From positions 1 to 48,452 of the forward strand of contig JARKQC010000274.1 in assembly GCA_029974985.1 (NCBI GenBank): a stretch of DNA of 48,452 nt, given 5' to 3'. The translations under genes were made by a program, and so were the position numbers. This DNA comes from Bacteroidota bacterium (lineage in GTDB: Bacteria > Bacteroidota > Ignavibacteria > Kapaibacteriales > UBA2268). A model generated the notes under the pieces. That model searched no databases and was not told the origin of the DNA. It worked only from the letters and a program-made list of their open reading frames with translations. Numbering within the stretch: position 1 is the stretch's first letter; every line of letters begins with the position of its first letter. Below are positions 35,362 through 45,598 of the stretch, one piece after another.

Positions 35362-37491
35362 ATGAAAGTGTATGAAACACGGAGTATTAGAAATCTTGCC
35401 GTTACGGGGCACGCTGGCACTGGCAAGACTTCTTTAATTGAGGCGATGCTTCATTTTGCGGGTACAATCAATAGAATGGGTACTATCGAAGATAATAATA
35501 CTGTATCTGATTTTCACGAACTTGAACACGAAAGACATTGTACTGTGTTTAGTTCTTTAATGAATATTGAATATAAAGATAAAAAAATTAATATCATTGA
35601 TACCCCCGGTTATGATGATTATATTGGCGAAATGATAGCGTCTATGTATGTTTGCGATACTGCACTTATTGTTGTCAATGCTACTAATGGTATCGAAGTT
35701 GGTACTGAAAATGGTTTACATTATGCCGCAAAACTTAATAAACCTTTATTTTTTGCTTTTAATAAATTGGATAATGACCAAAGCAAATTTGATAGCGTAT
35801 TAGATGATTTAAAAAATCAATATGGTAATAAAGTTACGGCTTTTCAATATCCAGTAAATCCTGGAAATAATTTTAATCAAATCATAGATATTTTATCTAT
35901 GAAATTATTGACTTTTAAAAATTCATCTAAACCAGAAATTAGCGACATACCTGTTAATGAATTATCTAAAGCTGAAAGTTTACGTAATGAATTAATTGAA
36001 TCAGTTGCAGAAACTGATGAAGAATTAATGAGCATTTATTTTGAAGAGGGTAGCTTGACACATGAACAATTTACTCAAGGATTAAGAAAAGCATTTATTT
36101 CTCGTAATATTTTCCCTGTATTTTGCGTTTCTTCTAAAAATCAAGTTGGTATCTCTTCTTTAATTGATTTTGTTTACGACTATGCTCCAGCACCAAACGA
36201 ATTAGAGATAGCGATTGCCGAAGGTAGTGTAAAAGTTGCTTGCGATACTAATTCAAAAGTTTCTTTATTTATTTATAAAATGTTTTCAGATGCTAAACTC
36301 GGTGATATGTCTTACTTTAAAGTTAAGTCTGGAAAATTACAATCGGGATTAGATTTAATTATCGAATCAAAAGGTTCGAACGAAAGATTTGGCGGATTGT
36401 ATGTCGTTAATGGTAAAAAACGCGAAGAAGTTACTGAACTTTTAGCTGGCGATATTGGTGCAACTGTAAAATTAAAAAATTCTCGTATTTCTGATACTTT
36501 ACACGAAAAAGGTTTTAATGTAAAATTTGATAATATCGAATATCCTACTTCTAAAGTTCGTACTGCTATTGTTCCTAAAACTCGTGGTGAAGAAGAGAAA
36601 GTTGGTATTGGACTCCATGCTCTTCATACTGAAGACCCAACTGTTAATATTATTCATTCCCAAGAATTAAGGCAAACTATCGTTTTCGCACAAGGCGAAC
36701 TTCATTTAAGTGCTATTAAATGGCGACTTGAAAATCGTTACAAAGTTGATACGGAATTTATCGAACCTCGCGTTCCATATAGAGAAACTATACAAAAACG
36801 TGTTCAGGGTAGTTATCGTCATAAAAAACAATCCGGTGGTGCGGGGCAGTTCGCAGAAGTTCATATGATGATTGAACCTTGGGTGGAAGGTATGCCCGAT
36901 CCTGAAGGACTAAATGTTCGAGGTAAAGAAACTTTCGACCTTGAATGGGGCGGAAAATTAGTTTATGTTAATTGTATCGTCGGCGGCGTTATTGACCAAA
37001 GATTTTTGCCAGCAATTCTAAAAGGCGTAATGGAAAAAATGCAAGAAGGACCGCTTACTGGCTCTTATGTTCGTGATATTAGAGTTACTATTTATGACGG
37101 TAAAATGCACCCCGTTGATTCTAACGAAGCGGCTTTCAAAACTGCGGGTATGATGGTATTTAAAGATAACTTCACTCAAGCAAGTCCGAAAATTCTCGAG
37201 CCTATTTATAATGTTGAAATCAAAGTTCCAGAAGAATTTGTTGGCGATGTTATGAGCGATTTACCTTCTCGTAGAGGTGTTATTCTCGGTATTGATTCAG
37301 ATGGGAAATATCAAAAAATTAAAGCTCGTATGCCACTGGCTGAACTCGATAAATATTCTCAAGGTTTGCGTTCTATGACTCAAGCCAGAGCTACGTATTC
37401 TTCTGAATTTGATGAATATCAAGCTGTACCGCCTAATGTGCAAGTCGAGCTTATCGAAACTTATAAGAAAACTCAGCAAGAAGAAGTATAA
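35362..37491 (+). CDS. Elongation factor G-like translational GTPase (EF-G paralogue)
   Basis: 709 residues from ATG 35362, preceded by TTGGAG; a TTG at 35347 is an in-frame alternative. The P-loop is GHAGTGKT (16-23), G3 is DTPGYDDY and G4 is NKLD. The usual EF-G switch I signature RGITI is replaced by HERHCTVFSS, as in the divergent EF-G-like family typical of Bacteroidota and some Firmicutes. Domains II-V are complete (GQFAEVHMMIEPW, RFLPAILKGVMEKMQEGPLTG, PSRRGVILGID). It is not the canonical fusA, which would sit in a ribosomal operon. Its precise role is unknown. Codon use is slightly richer in C than in most neighbours. It ends at a strong hairpin shared with rpe. Confidence 0.93.
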   Translation: MKVYETRSIRNLAVTGHAGTGKTSLIEAMLHFAGTINRMGTIEDNNTVSDFHELEHERHCTVFSSLMNIEYKDKKINIIDTPGYDDYIGEMIASMYVCDTALIVVNATNGIEVGTENGLHYAAKLNKPLFFAFNKLDNDQSKFDSVLDDLKNQYGNKVTAFQYPVNPGNNFNQIIDILSMKLLTFKNSSKPEISDIPVNELSKAESLRNELIESVAETDEELMSIYFEEGSLTHEQFTQGLRKAFISRNIFPVFCVSSKNQVGISSLIDFVYDYAPAPNELEIAIAEGSVKVACDTNSKVSLFIYKMFSDAKLGDMSYFKVKSGKLQSGLDLIIESKGSNERFGGLYVVNGKKREEVTELLAGDIGATVKLKNSRISDTLHEKGFNVKFDNIEYPTSKVRTAIVPKTRGEEEKVGIGLHALHTEDPTVNIIHSQELRQTIVFAQGELHLSAIKWRLENRYKVDTEFIEPRVPYRETIQKRVQGSYRHKKQSGGAGQFAEVHMMIEPWVEGMPDPEGLNVRGKETFDLEWGGKLVYVNCIVGGVIDQRFLPAILKGVMEKMQEGPLTGSYVRDIRVTIYDGKMHPVDSNEAAFKTAGMMVFKDNFTQASPKILEPIYNVEIKVPEEFVGDVMSDLPSRRGVILGIDSDGKYQKIKARMPLAELDKYSQGLRSMTQARATYSSEFDEYQAVPPNVQVELIETYKKTQQEEV

Positions 37492-37505
37492 TTCTTACTA
37501 TATCC

Positions 37506-37545
37506 AAAAAAAAAGAGGTTGTCTCAAAATTGCAACCTCTTTTTT
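37506..37545. terminator. Bidirectional terminator between EF-G-like gene and rpe
   Basis: A9-GAGGTTG (37506-37521) pairs with CAACCTC-T6 (37533-37545). T runs follow on both strands. The rpe stop codon is 3 bp beyond it. Confidence 0.88.
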
Positions 37546-37547
37546 AA

Positions 37548-38201
37548 TTATATTTTTAAATTTTTAATATTTTCTGCGATATTGCCTTTAAATACACCTG
37601 AACCACTAACAATTATATTTGCACCCGCATTTACTACAATTTTAACATTATCCGCAGTAATCCCTCCATCAACTTCAATTTCAACATTATTAAGATTATT
37701 ATTTGTTAAATAATTAGCTAATTTTTCACATTTTTTTAAAAATGACTTTATAAAAGACTGTCCGCCGAAACCAGGATTTACCGACATTAACAATATAAAA
37801 TCACAATATTCAGCGGCATCGAATGCAAATTCTAATGGAGTAATAGGATTTAAGACAATTCCCGCTTTAATATTAAATGATTTTATTAGTGATAATGAGC
37901 GATGTAAATGCCTTGTTGCCTCAGTATGCACAGAAATCATATCAGCACCAACTTTTACAAATTCAGGTATATATGTATCGCAATTTTCAATCATTAGATG
38001 AACATCGAGTGGCAATTTTGTAATTTTTCTAATATCATGAACTACTTGCGGTCCGAAAGTAATATTTGGAACAAAATGCCCGTCCATTATATCTAAATGA
38101 ATTATATCAGCACCAGCTTTTTCACAATCTTCTATATCTTTTCCGAGCTGAGTGAAATTTGCCGATAGTATCGAAGGAGCAATTTTAAAAGTTTTATTCA
38201 T
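37548..38201 (-). CDS. rpe: Ribulose-phosphate 3-epimerase
   Basis: 217 residues. Interconverts ribulose 5-phosphate and xylulose 5-phosphate in the pentose phosphate pathway. TIM-barrel motifs: IAPSILSANF, the metal ligands in HLDIMDGHFVPN and LDVHLMI, MSVNPGFGGQSF, and the C-terminal EVDGGIT and GSGVFKG. The start at ATG 38201 is chosen because GAGG lies 9 bases upstream; it overlaps the end of the Lon-like gene by 8 bp, which suggests translational coupling. An in-frame ATG at 38216 is the alternative. Confidence 0.97.
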   Translation of the reverse strand: MNKTFKIAPSILSANFTQLGKDIEDCEKAGADIIHLDIMDGHFVPNITFGPQVVHDIRKITKLPLDVHLMIENCDTYIPEFVKVGADMISVHTEATRHLHRSLSLIKSFNIKAGIVLNPITPLEFAFDAAEYCDFILLMSVNPGFGGQSFIKSFLKKCEKLANYLTNNNLNNVEIEVDGGITADNVKIVVNAGANIIVSGSGVFKGNIAENIKNLKI

Positions 38202-40671
38202 TTTTCTTAACCTCATTTACTTTATTATTATTTTTTTTCTTTGGTTTAATAACTTCAACAAATTTATCAATACGCTTAGACGTAATTCCATAAAATGATG
38301 ATATGGGATATTTTCCATTTTTATCTAAAACACCCGCTTTGTAATTAAATAATATTTCAATGCCATCATCAATATTTTTTAACGCCCAAATATGAAAATT
38401 ACCATTTTTACAATCATTATAAATCTCATCATTTAGCATTAAATCTTTGATATTTGCATAAGGAATAATACAGCCATTATTTTTATTTAGTCCTCTTGCT
38501 TTACAAATTTCATAAAAACCAATGATTTTTTCATTTACGCCGCCAATTGGCTGAATTTCACCTTTTTGATTTACCGAACCAGTAATTGCAATTGCTTGAT
38601 TAATAGGAATTTGGCTTATTGCAGATAATATTACATAAATTTCTGCCGCTGATGCGCTATCGCCTTCGATTCCACCATAATTTTGTTCGAAAGCTATTGA
38701 AGCACTAAGAGATAATTGAGCTTTTTGAGCAAATTTTTCTCTTAAAAATCCAGAAATAATAAGTACGGCTTTATTATGAATTTTTCCGCTCATATCTGCT
38801 TCACGCTCAATATTAATAATTCCCGATGTACCAGCAGAGACATTAGCAGTAATTCTTGAGGGCTTACCAAAAGCAAAAATTCCGTTATTATATATTGTTA
38901 GTGCATTTATAACACCAATTTTTTCACCAATAGTATCTATAAATATAGTATTTTGTAATATTTCATCACGAAGTTTTTCATCAATTAAATCATTACGATT
39001 TCTACGCCATTTAATAGCTTTTAGCACATCATCACGATCAATTAATTTATTATGGCTATCAATACAATAGAAACTTGCCTCTCTTAATAAATCAGCGATA
39101 TCAGAAAATTTTAATGATAATTTATTTTGCGAGCCAGCTTGTTCAACAGCCCATTCAATAATAGCGGCAACTCCAGAAGGTGAGCAATGCACAAGTGATT
39201 CTTCGTTTACAATTTTTGCTATAAACCTAATATAATTAGAAATCATAACTGTTGTATTTGTAGTTTCGTAATCGAATTGTGCTTGAATTTTAAATATTTT
39301 TTTAAATTCTTTTTCATAAGTATATAGCATTTTATAGAGTGTTTGCCCACCAATAATAATAACTCTAACATTAATTTGAATTGGCTCGGGCTTTAATGAT
39401 GATTGTGAAATTTGAAAATACGAATCTAAAGTCTGAATTTCAAGTTTATCATAAAGTAAGAGTCTTTTTAGTGCATTCCAAGAGCCTTGCTCGTTAAATA
39501 AATCATTGGCATTTACAATTAAAAATCCTTGGTCTGCTTTTAATAATGAGCCAGCCTTTATTTTTGTAAAATCAGTTTTCCAAAATCCTCTTTGGTCATA
39601 AACTTTTTCGATAGTACCAAATAAATTATTATAAGTTGGATTTATCTCGATTATTACTGGGGCCTTATTAGTTTCAGAATTATCGAGAATAACATTAATT
39701 TTAAATAAATTAAAGAAATCAGAGTTGTCTTTATTAGTTTCGGTTGGAAATAATTGTGGTATTTGAGTAGTGTTTGGATTAACAAAGATATTCAAATTAT
39801 CAAGAATATTAGATTTTACTTTAGAAAAGTATTCAAGTATATTTTCGTAAGGAAAACTATTAATTAATTCATCAAAAGCTGAATTGACAATAGATTCAGC
39901 AGCTTTTTTATCAAAATTCATTAATTCTTTACGAAATTCTTGCAATAATTTCATACTAATTCTTGACAAATCAAATAATTCATCGTGTAAAATTTTCCAA
40001 TTTGTTTTTACTTCTATTGCTTTTTTTCGCGAGAATTTATCCTGTTCAACAAGCTCGTCAATTGTATCTATCGAAACAGCTTCGTTATCAACCAATGGGA
40101 AAACTTCGGGCTGAACATATCCTTGTTCATTTTCTAATTGCCCGCGTATAAATCCCATAGTTTTCAATTTTTTATCAAATTTTATTAATATTTCCTTTTC
40201 ATTATCTTGATATGCTTCTATAATTCTTTTTCTTGATATTAAATAATTTTCATCTTCAAAAAGTTTTGGTAATCTACTTCTTAAAAAATTGATTGTATCA
40301 TCCATTATATTCGATAAAATTTTTGCTTTTCCCTTATCGAGCCGAAGTAAAATTGGATTATCTGGATTATCAAAATTATTAACGTAACAATAATCATAAG
40401 TAATTGGGCAGCTAATTGCATTATCCTCGACGATTTTTTTAACAGTAGTTGTTCTGCCTGTTCCAGAAAGACCAGTAACAAAAATATTATATCCTTTGGC
40501 TTTTAACTCTGCTCCTAATCTAATCGCTTCTACGGCTCGATTTTGTCCAACTATTTCATCAAGAGGTTCAAGTTCTTCGGTAGATTTAAAATTTAACAAT
40601 TCTTTAGGACAAGTCCATCGTAAATCACTTACTTTTAATTCGTATTTACTAATATCAATATTTGATTTCAA
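38194..40671 (-). CDS. Lon-like AAA+ protease (AAA_32/LonC-type)
   Basis: 825 residues. An ATPase domain with Walker A GLSGTGRTT (67-75, Arg73 where most P-loops have Lys), a long coiled insertion (~110-290), the family block DQGFLIVNANDLFNEQGSWNALKRLLL, a lid region, and a C-terminal Lon protease domain (~570-780). The catalytic Ser672 in GGIEGDSASAAE and Lys715 in GGVNEKIIGF are 43 residues apart, the same spacing as in E. coli Lon. It lacks the N-terminal LAN domain of LonA, and no membrane segment is seen. Probably a cytoplasmic ATP-dependent protease of uncertain substrates. Ends in a Lys/Asn-rich tail and overlaps rpe. Confidence 0.93.
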   Translation of the reverse strand: MKSNIDISKYELKVSDLRWTCPKELLNFKSTEELEPLDEIVGQNRAVEAIRLGAELKAKGYNIFVTGLSGTGRTTTVKKIVEDNAISCPITYDYCYVNNFDNPDNPILLRLDKGKAKILSNIMDDTINFLRSRLPKLFEDENYLISRKRIIEAYQDNEKEILIKFDKKLKTMGFIRGQLENEQGYVQPEVFPLVDNEAVSIDTIDELVEQDKFSRKKAIEVKTNWKILHDELFDLSRISMKLLQEFRKELMNFDKKAAESIVNSAFDELINSFPYENILEYFSKVKSNILDNLNIFVNPNTTQIPQLFPTETNKDNSDFFNLFKINVILDNSETNKAPVIIEINPTYNNLFGTIEKVYDQRGFWKTDFTKIKAGSLLKADQGFLIVNANDLFNEQGSWNALKRLLLYDKLEIQTLDSYFQISQSSLKPEPIQINVRVIIIGGQTLYKMLYTYEKEFKKIFKIQAQFDYETTNTTVMISNYIRFIAKIVNEESLVHCSPSGVAAIIEWAVEQAGSQNKLSLKFSDIADLLREASFYCIDSHNKLIDRDDVLKAIKWRRNRNDLIDEKLRDEILQNTIFIDTIGEKIGVINALTIYNNGIFAFGKPSRITANVSAGTSGIINIEREADMSGKIHNKAVLIISGFLREKFAQKAQLSLSASIAFEQNYGGIEGDSASAAEIYVILSAISQIPINQAIAITGSVNQKGEIQPIGGVNEKIIGFYEICKARGLNKNNGCIIPYANIKDLMLNDEIYNDCKNGNFHIWALKNIDDGIEILFNYKAGVLDKNGKYPISSFYGITSKRIDKFVEVIKPKKKNNNKVNEVKKNE

Positions 40672-40974
40672 TTATTTATCCATTTTTAATTTAATAAACT
40701 CAAAAAAGCAAAAATAATTAAATTTTAGCATAAAACGGACAAATTTAATCAAAAAGAAAATTTTATTTTACATAAGCAGCACATCTTATCTTATATAATT
40801 TTCAACATTATATAGCACTTTGCTTTACAATGTTATTAAATTAAGGATTCTAAATAATTATTTTAAATCTAATATTTAACTTAACATTATTTAATTTTTT
40901 AAAATCAATATATTTGATTTTCGTTAAATAATTAATTTTTTTAAGTAAATAAAAAAGTATTATAAAAATATATA
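40672..40974. other. AT-rich divergent intergenic region
   Basis: 303 bp between the divergent Lon-like and Ppx genes. It must hold both promoters, but no convincing motif, repeat, RNA gene or small reading frame is visible in it. Confidence 0.5.
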
Positions 40975-41922
40975 ATGAGATTTAGAAAACCTAAACCAAA
41001 AAAAATTTTTGCAATTGATATTGGGACAAATTCTATACACGGTATTATTGCCGATATTGATGAGAATAAAAATATTAGAATTTTTTTAACGGACAAAAAA
41101 TCAATTCGATTAGGTGCTAATATTAACAATGGCTTAATAAATTCTTCTACTATAAATGAGACAATATATGTTCTTAATAAATTTAAGAAAAACGCTCTTT
41201 ATTATTCCCCCGTGATTTACAAAGCAGTTGCTACGAGTGCAGTTAGAGAAGCTATAAATAGAGATGAATTTATTAATTCAGTTCATATTAAAACGGGTAT
41301 TAATATTGATATTATTGATGGTAATAAAGAGGGTTATCTAATTTATAAGGGTGTTTCGAGAGGGCTAAATTTAGAAAATAAAAATATTATGGTAATTGAT
41401 ATTGGTGGTGGTAGTACAGAATTAATTTTTGGAAATAGTGAACAATTATCCGTAAATAGCATTAAAATCGGTGCTATACGTACTTCATTAGATTTTTTTC
41501 CAAATTTTGAAACTCATTCATCATCAATCGAAAAATGCGAAGAGCATATTTTAGAAAAAATTAGAAGTCTCAATTTAAAAAATTTTGTTCAAAAAGTTGA
41601 TAAAGTAATTGGCACTTCTGGGACAATTCAAGCAATTGCAAGAATTACTTTATTAAATAATAATCAAGAATTTCTTACCCCAATCAACAACACTACAATA
41701 AATATCAATGATTTAAACAATTCTTTTGAGATGATTTTATCAAAAGATTCACCAAGTAAACGAGCAAAAATTAATGGTTTAGAAATGCCAAGAGCCGAAC
41801 TAATAAGTGCGGGCGCACTGATTCTTAAAAATATTTTAAAAGAACTATCAATAAACGAATTATTTATTTCTTCATACTCATTAAGAGAAGGTATTGTTTT
41901 TGATAATTTTGAAAGTAATTAA
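40975..41922 (+). CDS. Ppx/GppA-type phosphatase
   Basis: 315 residues. Member of the exopolyphosphatase/guanosine pentaphosphatase branch of the ASKHA fold: phosphate-1 motif IFAIDIGTNSIHGIIADI near the N-terminus, SAVREAINRDEF, the phosphate-2 motif IMVIDIGGGSTELIFG (~138-153), GTSGTIQAIARI and the final SYSLREGIVFD. At ~315 residues it is the short two-domain form without the C-terminal HD-like domain of E. coli Ppx/GppA, as in many Bacteroidota. It degrades polyphosphate or pppGpp; which one is unclear. 26 bp upstream of the PNP gene, likely one operon. Confidence 0.94.
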   Translation: MRFRKPKPKKIFAIDIGTNSIHGIIADIDENKNIRIFLTDKKSIRLGANINNGLINSSTINETIYVLNKFKKNALYYSPVIYKAVATSAVREAINRDEFINSVHIKTGINIDIIDGNKEGYLIYKGVSRGLNLENKNIMVIDIGGGSTELIFGNSEQLSVNSIKIGAIRTSLDFFPNFETHSSSIEKCEEHILEKIRSLNLKNFVQKVDKVIGTSGTIQAIARITLLNNNQEFLTPINNTTININDLNNSFEMILSKDSPSKRAKINGLEMPRAELISAGALILKNILKELSINELFISSYSLREGIVFDNFESN

Positions 41923-41948
41923 TTTTTTAAATTAAATATTAAATTTTT

Positions 41949-42770
41949 ATGACAGAAATTAAAAGAAAAGTTTTAGCAGCTGCTGAATATATAAAAAGCA
42001 TTGAACCCAATATAGCAAATATTGGCATTATTCTTGGAACGGGTTTAGGCAAATTAGTTGATAACATTGAAATTACAAATACTATAAACTATGAAAATAT
42101 TCCAAATTTTCCCGTTTCTACTGTAGAAAGCCATCAAGGAAAATTAATTTTTGGAAAAATTAATGATAAAAACATTGTTGCTATGCAGGGCAGATTTCAC
42201 TATTACGAAGGATATTCCGCTCGAGAAATTGCTTTACCTATAAGGGTATTAAGAGAATTAGGTGTGGAAACGCTATTCATATCAAATGCTTGCGGAAGTG
42301 TAAATCCTTATATTCGCCGTTGCGATTTGATGATTCTTGATGATCATATTAATTTAATTGGTGATAATCCCTTGATTGGCGAGTATGACAGCTATTTCGG
42401 TCCGAGATTTGTGGATATGAGCGAGCCTTATAATCAAGAATTAATTTCTTTTGCTGAAAAAATTGCTATAAAAAATAATATTAAAATTCATAAAGGCGTT
42501 TATGCGGCAATGAGTGGTCCTAGTCTCGAAACAAGAGCCGAATATCGCTTTGTAAGAACCATAGGTGCTGATGTTATTGGTATGAGTACTATTCCTGAGT
42601 GCATTACTGCAAGACAAATGGGATTAAAAGTATTTGCTGTTTCGATTATTACTGATGAGTGCTATCCCGATGCTTTGCAGACTTGCTCTATGGAAGAGAT
42701 AATTTATGCCGCAAATATTGCAACTCCAAAATTAACAACTTTGTTTACAGAAATGATAAAAGCTCTATAA
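41949..42770 (+). CDS. Purine nucleoside phosphorylase (trimeric PNP type)
   Basis: 273 residues. Cleaves purine (deoxy)nucleosides with phosphate for salvage. Family blocks: IGIILGTGLGKLVDNIE, VESHQGKLIFG, MQGRFHYYEGYSAREIALPIR, the conserved FISNACGSVNP, GPRFVDMSEPY, YAAMSGPSLETRAEYR and GADVIGMSTIPECITARQMGL. The pattern is that of the low-mass trimeric PNP family (PunA/Pnp). The residues that usually contact a 6-oxopurine are within the region VSIITDECYPD; the usual Asn of VTN is replaced by Thr (ITD). Its stop overlaps the next start (TAATG). Confidence 0.95.
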   Translation: MTEIKRKVLAAAEYIKSIEPNIANIGIILGTGLGKLVDNIEITNTINYENIPNFPVSTVESHQGKLIFGKINDKNIVAMQGRFHYYEGYSAREIALPIRVLRELGVETLFISNACGSVNPYIRRCDLMILDDHINLIGDNPLIGEYDSYFGPRFVDMSEPYNQELISFAEKIAIKNNIKIHKGVYAAMSGPSLETRAEYRFVRTIGADVIGMSTIPECITARQMGLKVFAVSIITDECYPDALQTCSMEEIIYAANIATPKLTTLFTEMIKAL

Positions 42771-43060
42771 TGAATTTTGCTTTTTACGAAATTGTTGAGG
42801 ATTGCATCGAGGCAAAAAATGTCTATGATGCTTATTTAAATATTAAATTAAATGATGATTTAATAAATCATTTAGCTAAATTAGGTAAGCTTGTTTATTT
42901 TCAAGATTTTGACAAACCTTATTTCAAAATAATTGTAAGAGGTAAATTTACAATTAAAGGTATATCAAACGAAGATAAATTTAGAATTTTACTGCCCGAT
43001 ATTGCAGATTTTTCTAATTTAGATATTTTAAAAAAGCACATCAATGATTTCATTGTGTAA
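42770..43060 (+). CDS. Small uncharacterised protein coupled to PNP gene
   Basis: 96 residues, not recognised. The start ATG at 42770 overlaps the PNP stop codon in the sequence TAATG, which points to translational coupling; a longer frame back to 42659 lies entirely inside the PNP gene and is not needed. The protein is soluble, with no signal or membrane segment. It has an alternating pattern of helices and strands (FYEIVEDCIEAKNVYDAYLN, LVYFQDFDKPYFKIIVRGKFTIKGI, FRILLPD) and no Cys cluster or obvious catalytic motif. It could assist the phosphorylase or simply be a conserved companion. Confidence 0.7.
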   Translation: MNFAFYEIVEDCIEAKNVYDAYLNIKLNDDLINHLAKLGKLVYFQDFDKPYFKIIVRGKFTIKGISNEDKFRILLPDIADFSNLDILKKHINDFIV

Positions 43061-43321
43061 ACAATTGACATTTAAATAAATTAGTGCTGTTATTTAACAA
43101 AATATTTTAAATATATTTTGTTATTTTATTCTTAATTTTTATAATTCATATCACTTTCTCATCAATACTTTACAAAATTATTGTTTAAAAGTTAAAAATT
43201 TATAATTTTTTTTTTACGAATAATAAAAAAATATTAATAAATTTGAACTAAGATATATATAAATTTGTTAAATTGCATTGATTATAATTTACTATTTATA
43301 AAAAGAATATTGAGGTACGCA

Positions 43322-45571
43322 ATGAAAATAAGGCGTGAAGATGCTTTAAATTATCACAGTATGGGAAGAAAAGGTAAAATCGAAGTAATCCCTACAAAAC
43401 CAACCGATACTCAAAGAGATTTATCATTAGCTTATTCACCGGGGGTTGCCGAGCCTTGTAGAGAGATTCATAAACAGCCCAAAGATGTTTTCAAATATAC
43501 AGCAAAAGGTAATCTTGTTGCTGTTGTTTCAAATGGAACTGCTATCTTGGGCTTAGGTGATTTAGGTCCAGAAGCCAGTAAACCAGTAATGGAGGGTAAA
43601 GGACTATTATTCAAGATATTTGCGGATATTGATGTTTTTGACATCGAAATTAATTCTAAAGATAATGACGAGATTATTAGAACGGTTCAGTTAATATCAC
43701 CTACGTTTGGTGGAATTAATCTTGAGGATATCAAAGGTCCAGAATGTTTCGAAATAGAAGAAAAACTTAAAGAAATATGCAATATTCCCGTTTTTCACGA
43801 TGATCAACACGGTACTGCAATAATTTCTGGAGCCGCATTGATTAATGCTTTAGAAATCGCGGGTAAAAAAATTGAAGATGCAAAAGTTGTCTATAATGGT
43901 GCTGGTGCTTCGGGTATTGCTTGTGCAAATTTCCATATTTCACTTGGAATTAAGCCCGAAAATATCATTATGTGTGATTCAAAAGGGGTTATTTACAAGG
44001 GTAGAACTTCTGGAATGAATAAATATAAAGAAAAATTTGCAGTCGAGACTGATTGCCGTACTCTTGCAGATGCAATGAAGGGAGCAGATGTTTTCGTTGG
44101 TTTATCGCAAGCTGATTGTGTTAGCCCCGAAATGCTTTTATCAATGAATGAACATCCCGTTGTATTTGCTCTCGCTAATCCAGATCCAGAAATTACATAC
44201 GACCTTGCTGTTGAAACAAGAACAGATGTCATTATGGCAACAGGCCGCTCCGACTACCCGAATCAAGTAAATAATGTACTCGGATTCCCATTTATTTTTC
44301 GAGGTGCATTAGATGTTAATGCTACAGCTATTAATGAGGAAATGAAACAAGCCGCTTCTTATGCACTTGCCGAATTAGCAAGAGAAGAAGTCCCTGAAAG
44401 CGTAATGCGAGCATATAATGTAGATACTCTTACTTTTGGAAAAGATTATATTATTCCTAAACCATTCGACCCACGTGTACTTACAAGAGTCGCTCCAGCT
44501 GTTGCAAAAGCCGCTATGGATACGGGAGTTGCAAGAAGTCCAATAGATGATTTTGAAAAATATAAGCTCGAACTCGATATACGTATGGGCAGAACTTATG
44601 AATTTATGAATAATATTTATACAAAAGCGAAAAAATTATCAAAAACTATTGTTTTAGCTGAAGGTGAAAATTGCAAAATTATTCGTTCTGCTATGCTATC
44701 GCAAGAAATGGGTATTGCAAAACCAATTCTTTTAGGTAATAAAGAAAATATTATTGCTGTTGCAGAAAGCCATAATTTAGATATTAGCAATATTGATATT
44801 ATTGACCCTGCGTTATCGCCACAATTAGATAGATATGCCGAAGAATATTATAAATTAACTCAAAGAAAAGGAGTTACTAAACTCGAAGCATATAATAGAA
44901 TGAAAACACGTCCAAATTATTTTGGTTCAATGATGGTTCATTTAGGAGATGCCGATGGATTAGTAACAGGGGTAACTTCGCATTATCCAGATTCATTAAA
45001 ACCAGCTTTAGAGATAATTGGTAAAAATGAGAAATACAAAGTTGCTTCTGGTTTATATATAATTAAGAAAAAATCAAAAATGTATTTCTTAGCTGATACA
45101 ACAGTTAATATCAATCCTACACCCGAGCAAATCGCAGATATTACATTACAAACAGCTGAATTTACTAAGTATTTTGATATTGTGCCAAAAGTTGCTTTAC
45201 TTTCTTACAGTAATTTTGGTTCCGTAAGAGGTGAAATTCCAACAAAAATGCAAGCCGCTTTAAAAATTATTAAAGAAAGAGACCCTATATTAATAGTTGA
45301 TGGTGAAATGCAAGCTGATACAGCAGTTGTTCCCGAATTTCTCGAGAAAACATTTCCATTTAGCAATTTAAAAGGCGGAGCTAATATTTTAATATTCCCC
45401 GATTTAAGTTCGGGCAATATTTCTTATAAATTAATTAATAAAATCGGTGGAACAGACATCGTTGGTCCTATTCTACTTGGATTGAAAAAACCAGTTAATA
45501 TTTTACAACGCGATGACGAGGTAAATCAAATTATTGATATTATCGCACTAACTGCTTTAAAAACTGTTTAG
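43322..45571 (+). CDS. maeB: Malic enzyme fused to phosphotransacetylase-like domain
   Basis: 749 residues from ATG 43322, with GAGG six bases upstream; an in-frame TTG at 43265 is unlikely. Oxidative decarboxylation of malate to pyruvate and CO2. The N-terminal malic domain shows [14 protein letters not shown] and [18 protein letters not shown]; the Rossmann part has [35 protein letters not shown] and [10 protein letters not shown]. The C-terminal ~320 residues (from [17 protein letters not shown]) are a phosphotransacetylase-like domain that is thought to be regulatory (acetyl-CoA/glyoxylate sensing) in this enzyme class. Length matches the MaeB family. NADP preference is family-based. Confidence 0.96.
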   Translation: MKIRREDALNYHSMGRKGKIEVIPTKPTDTQRDLSLAYSPGVAEPCREIHKQPKDVFKYTAKGNLVAVVSNGTAILGLGDLGPEASKPVMEGKGLLFKIFADIDVFDIEINSKDNDEIIRTVQLISPTFGGINLEDIKGPECFEIEEKLKEICNIPVFHDDQHGTAIISGAALINALEIAGKKIEDAKVVYNGAGASGIACANFHISLGIKPENIIMCDSKGVIYKGRTSGMNKYKEKFAVETDCRTLADAMKGADVFVGLSQADCVSPEMLLSMNEHPVVFALANPDPEITYDLAVETRTDVIMATGRSDYPNQVNNVLGFPFIFRGALDVNATAINEEMKQAASYALAELAREEVPESVMRAYNVDTLTFGKDYIIPKPFDPRVLTRVAPAVAKAAMDTGVARSPIDDFEKYKLELDIRMGRTYEFMNNIYTKAKKLSKTIVLAEGENCKIIRSAMLSQEMGIAKPILLGNKENIIAVAESHNLDISNIDIIDPALSPQLDRYAEEYYKLTQRKGVTKLEAYNRMKTRPNYFGSMMVHLGDADGLVTGVTSHYPDSLKPALEIIGKNEKYKVASGLYIIKKKSKMYFLADTTVNINPTPEQIADITLQTAEFTKYFDIVPKVALLSYSNFGSVRGEIPTKMQAALKIIKERDPILIVDGEMQADTAVVPEFLEKTFPFSNLKGGANILIFPDLSSGNISYKLINKIGGTDIVGPILLGLKKPVNILQRDDEVNQIIDIIALTALKTV

Positions 45572-45598
45572 TTAAATATATACTAATATATAAAATAT

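Noticed and set aside
38194..38216. Frameshift joining the Lon-like gene and rpe
   Set aside because: Both proteins are complete with proper N- and C-termini; the 8-bp overlap with GAGG before the rpe ATG is ordinary coupling.
40672..40974. Small RNA or riboswitch in the divergent gap
   Set aside because: Very AT-rich with no stable hairpin or conserved-looking motif that I could support.
42659..42769. N-terminal extension of the small protein after PNP
   Set aside because: It lies wholly inside the PNP gene in another frame; the TAATG junction gives a better start at 42770.
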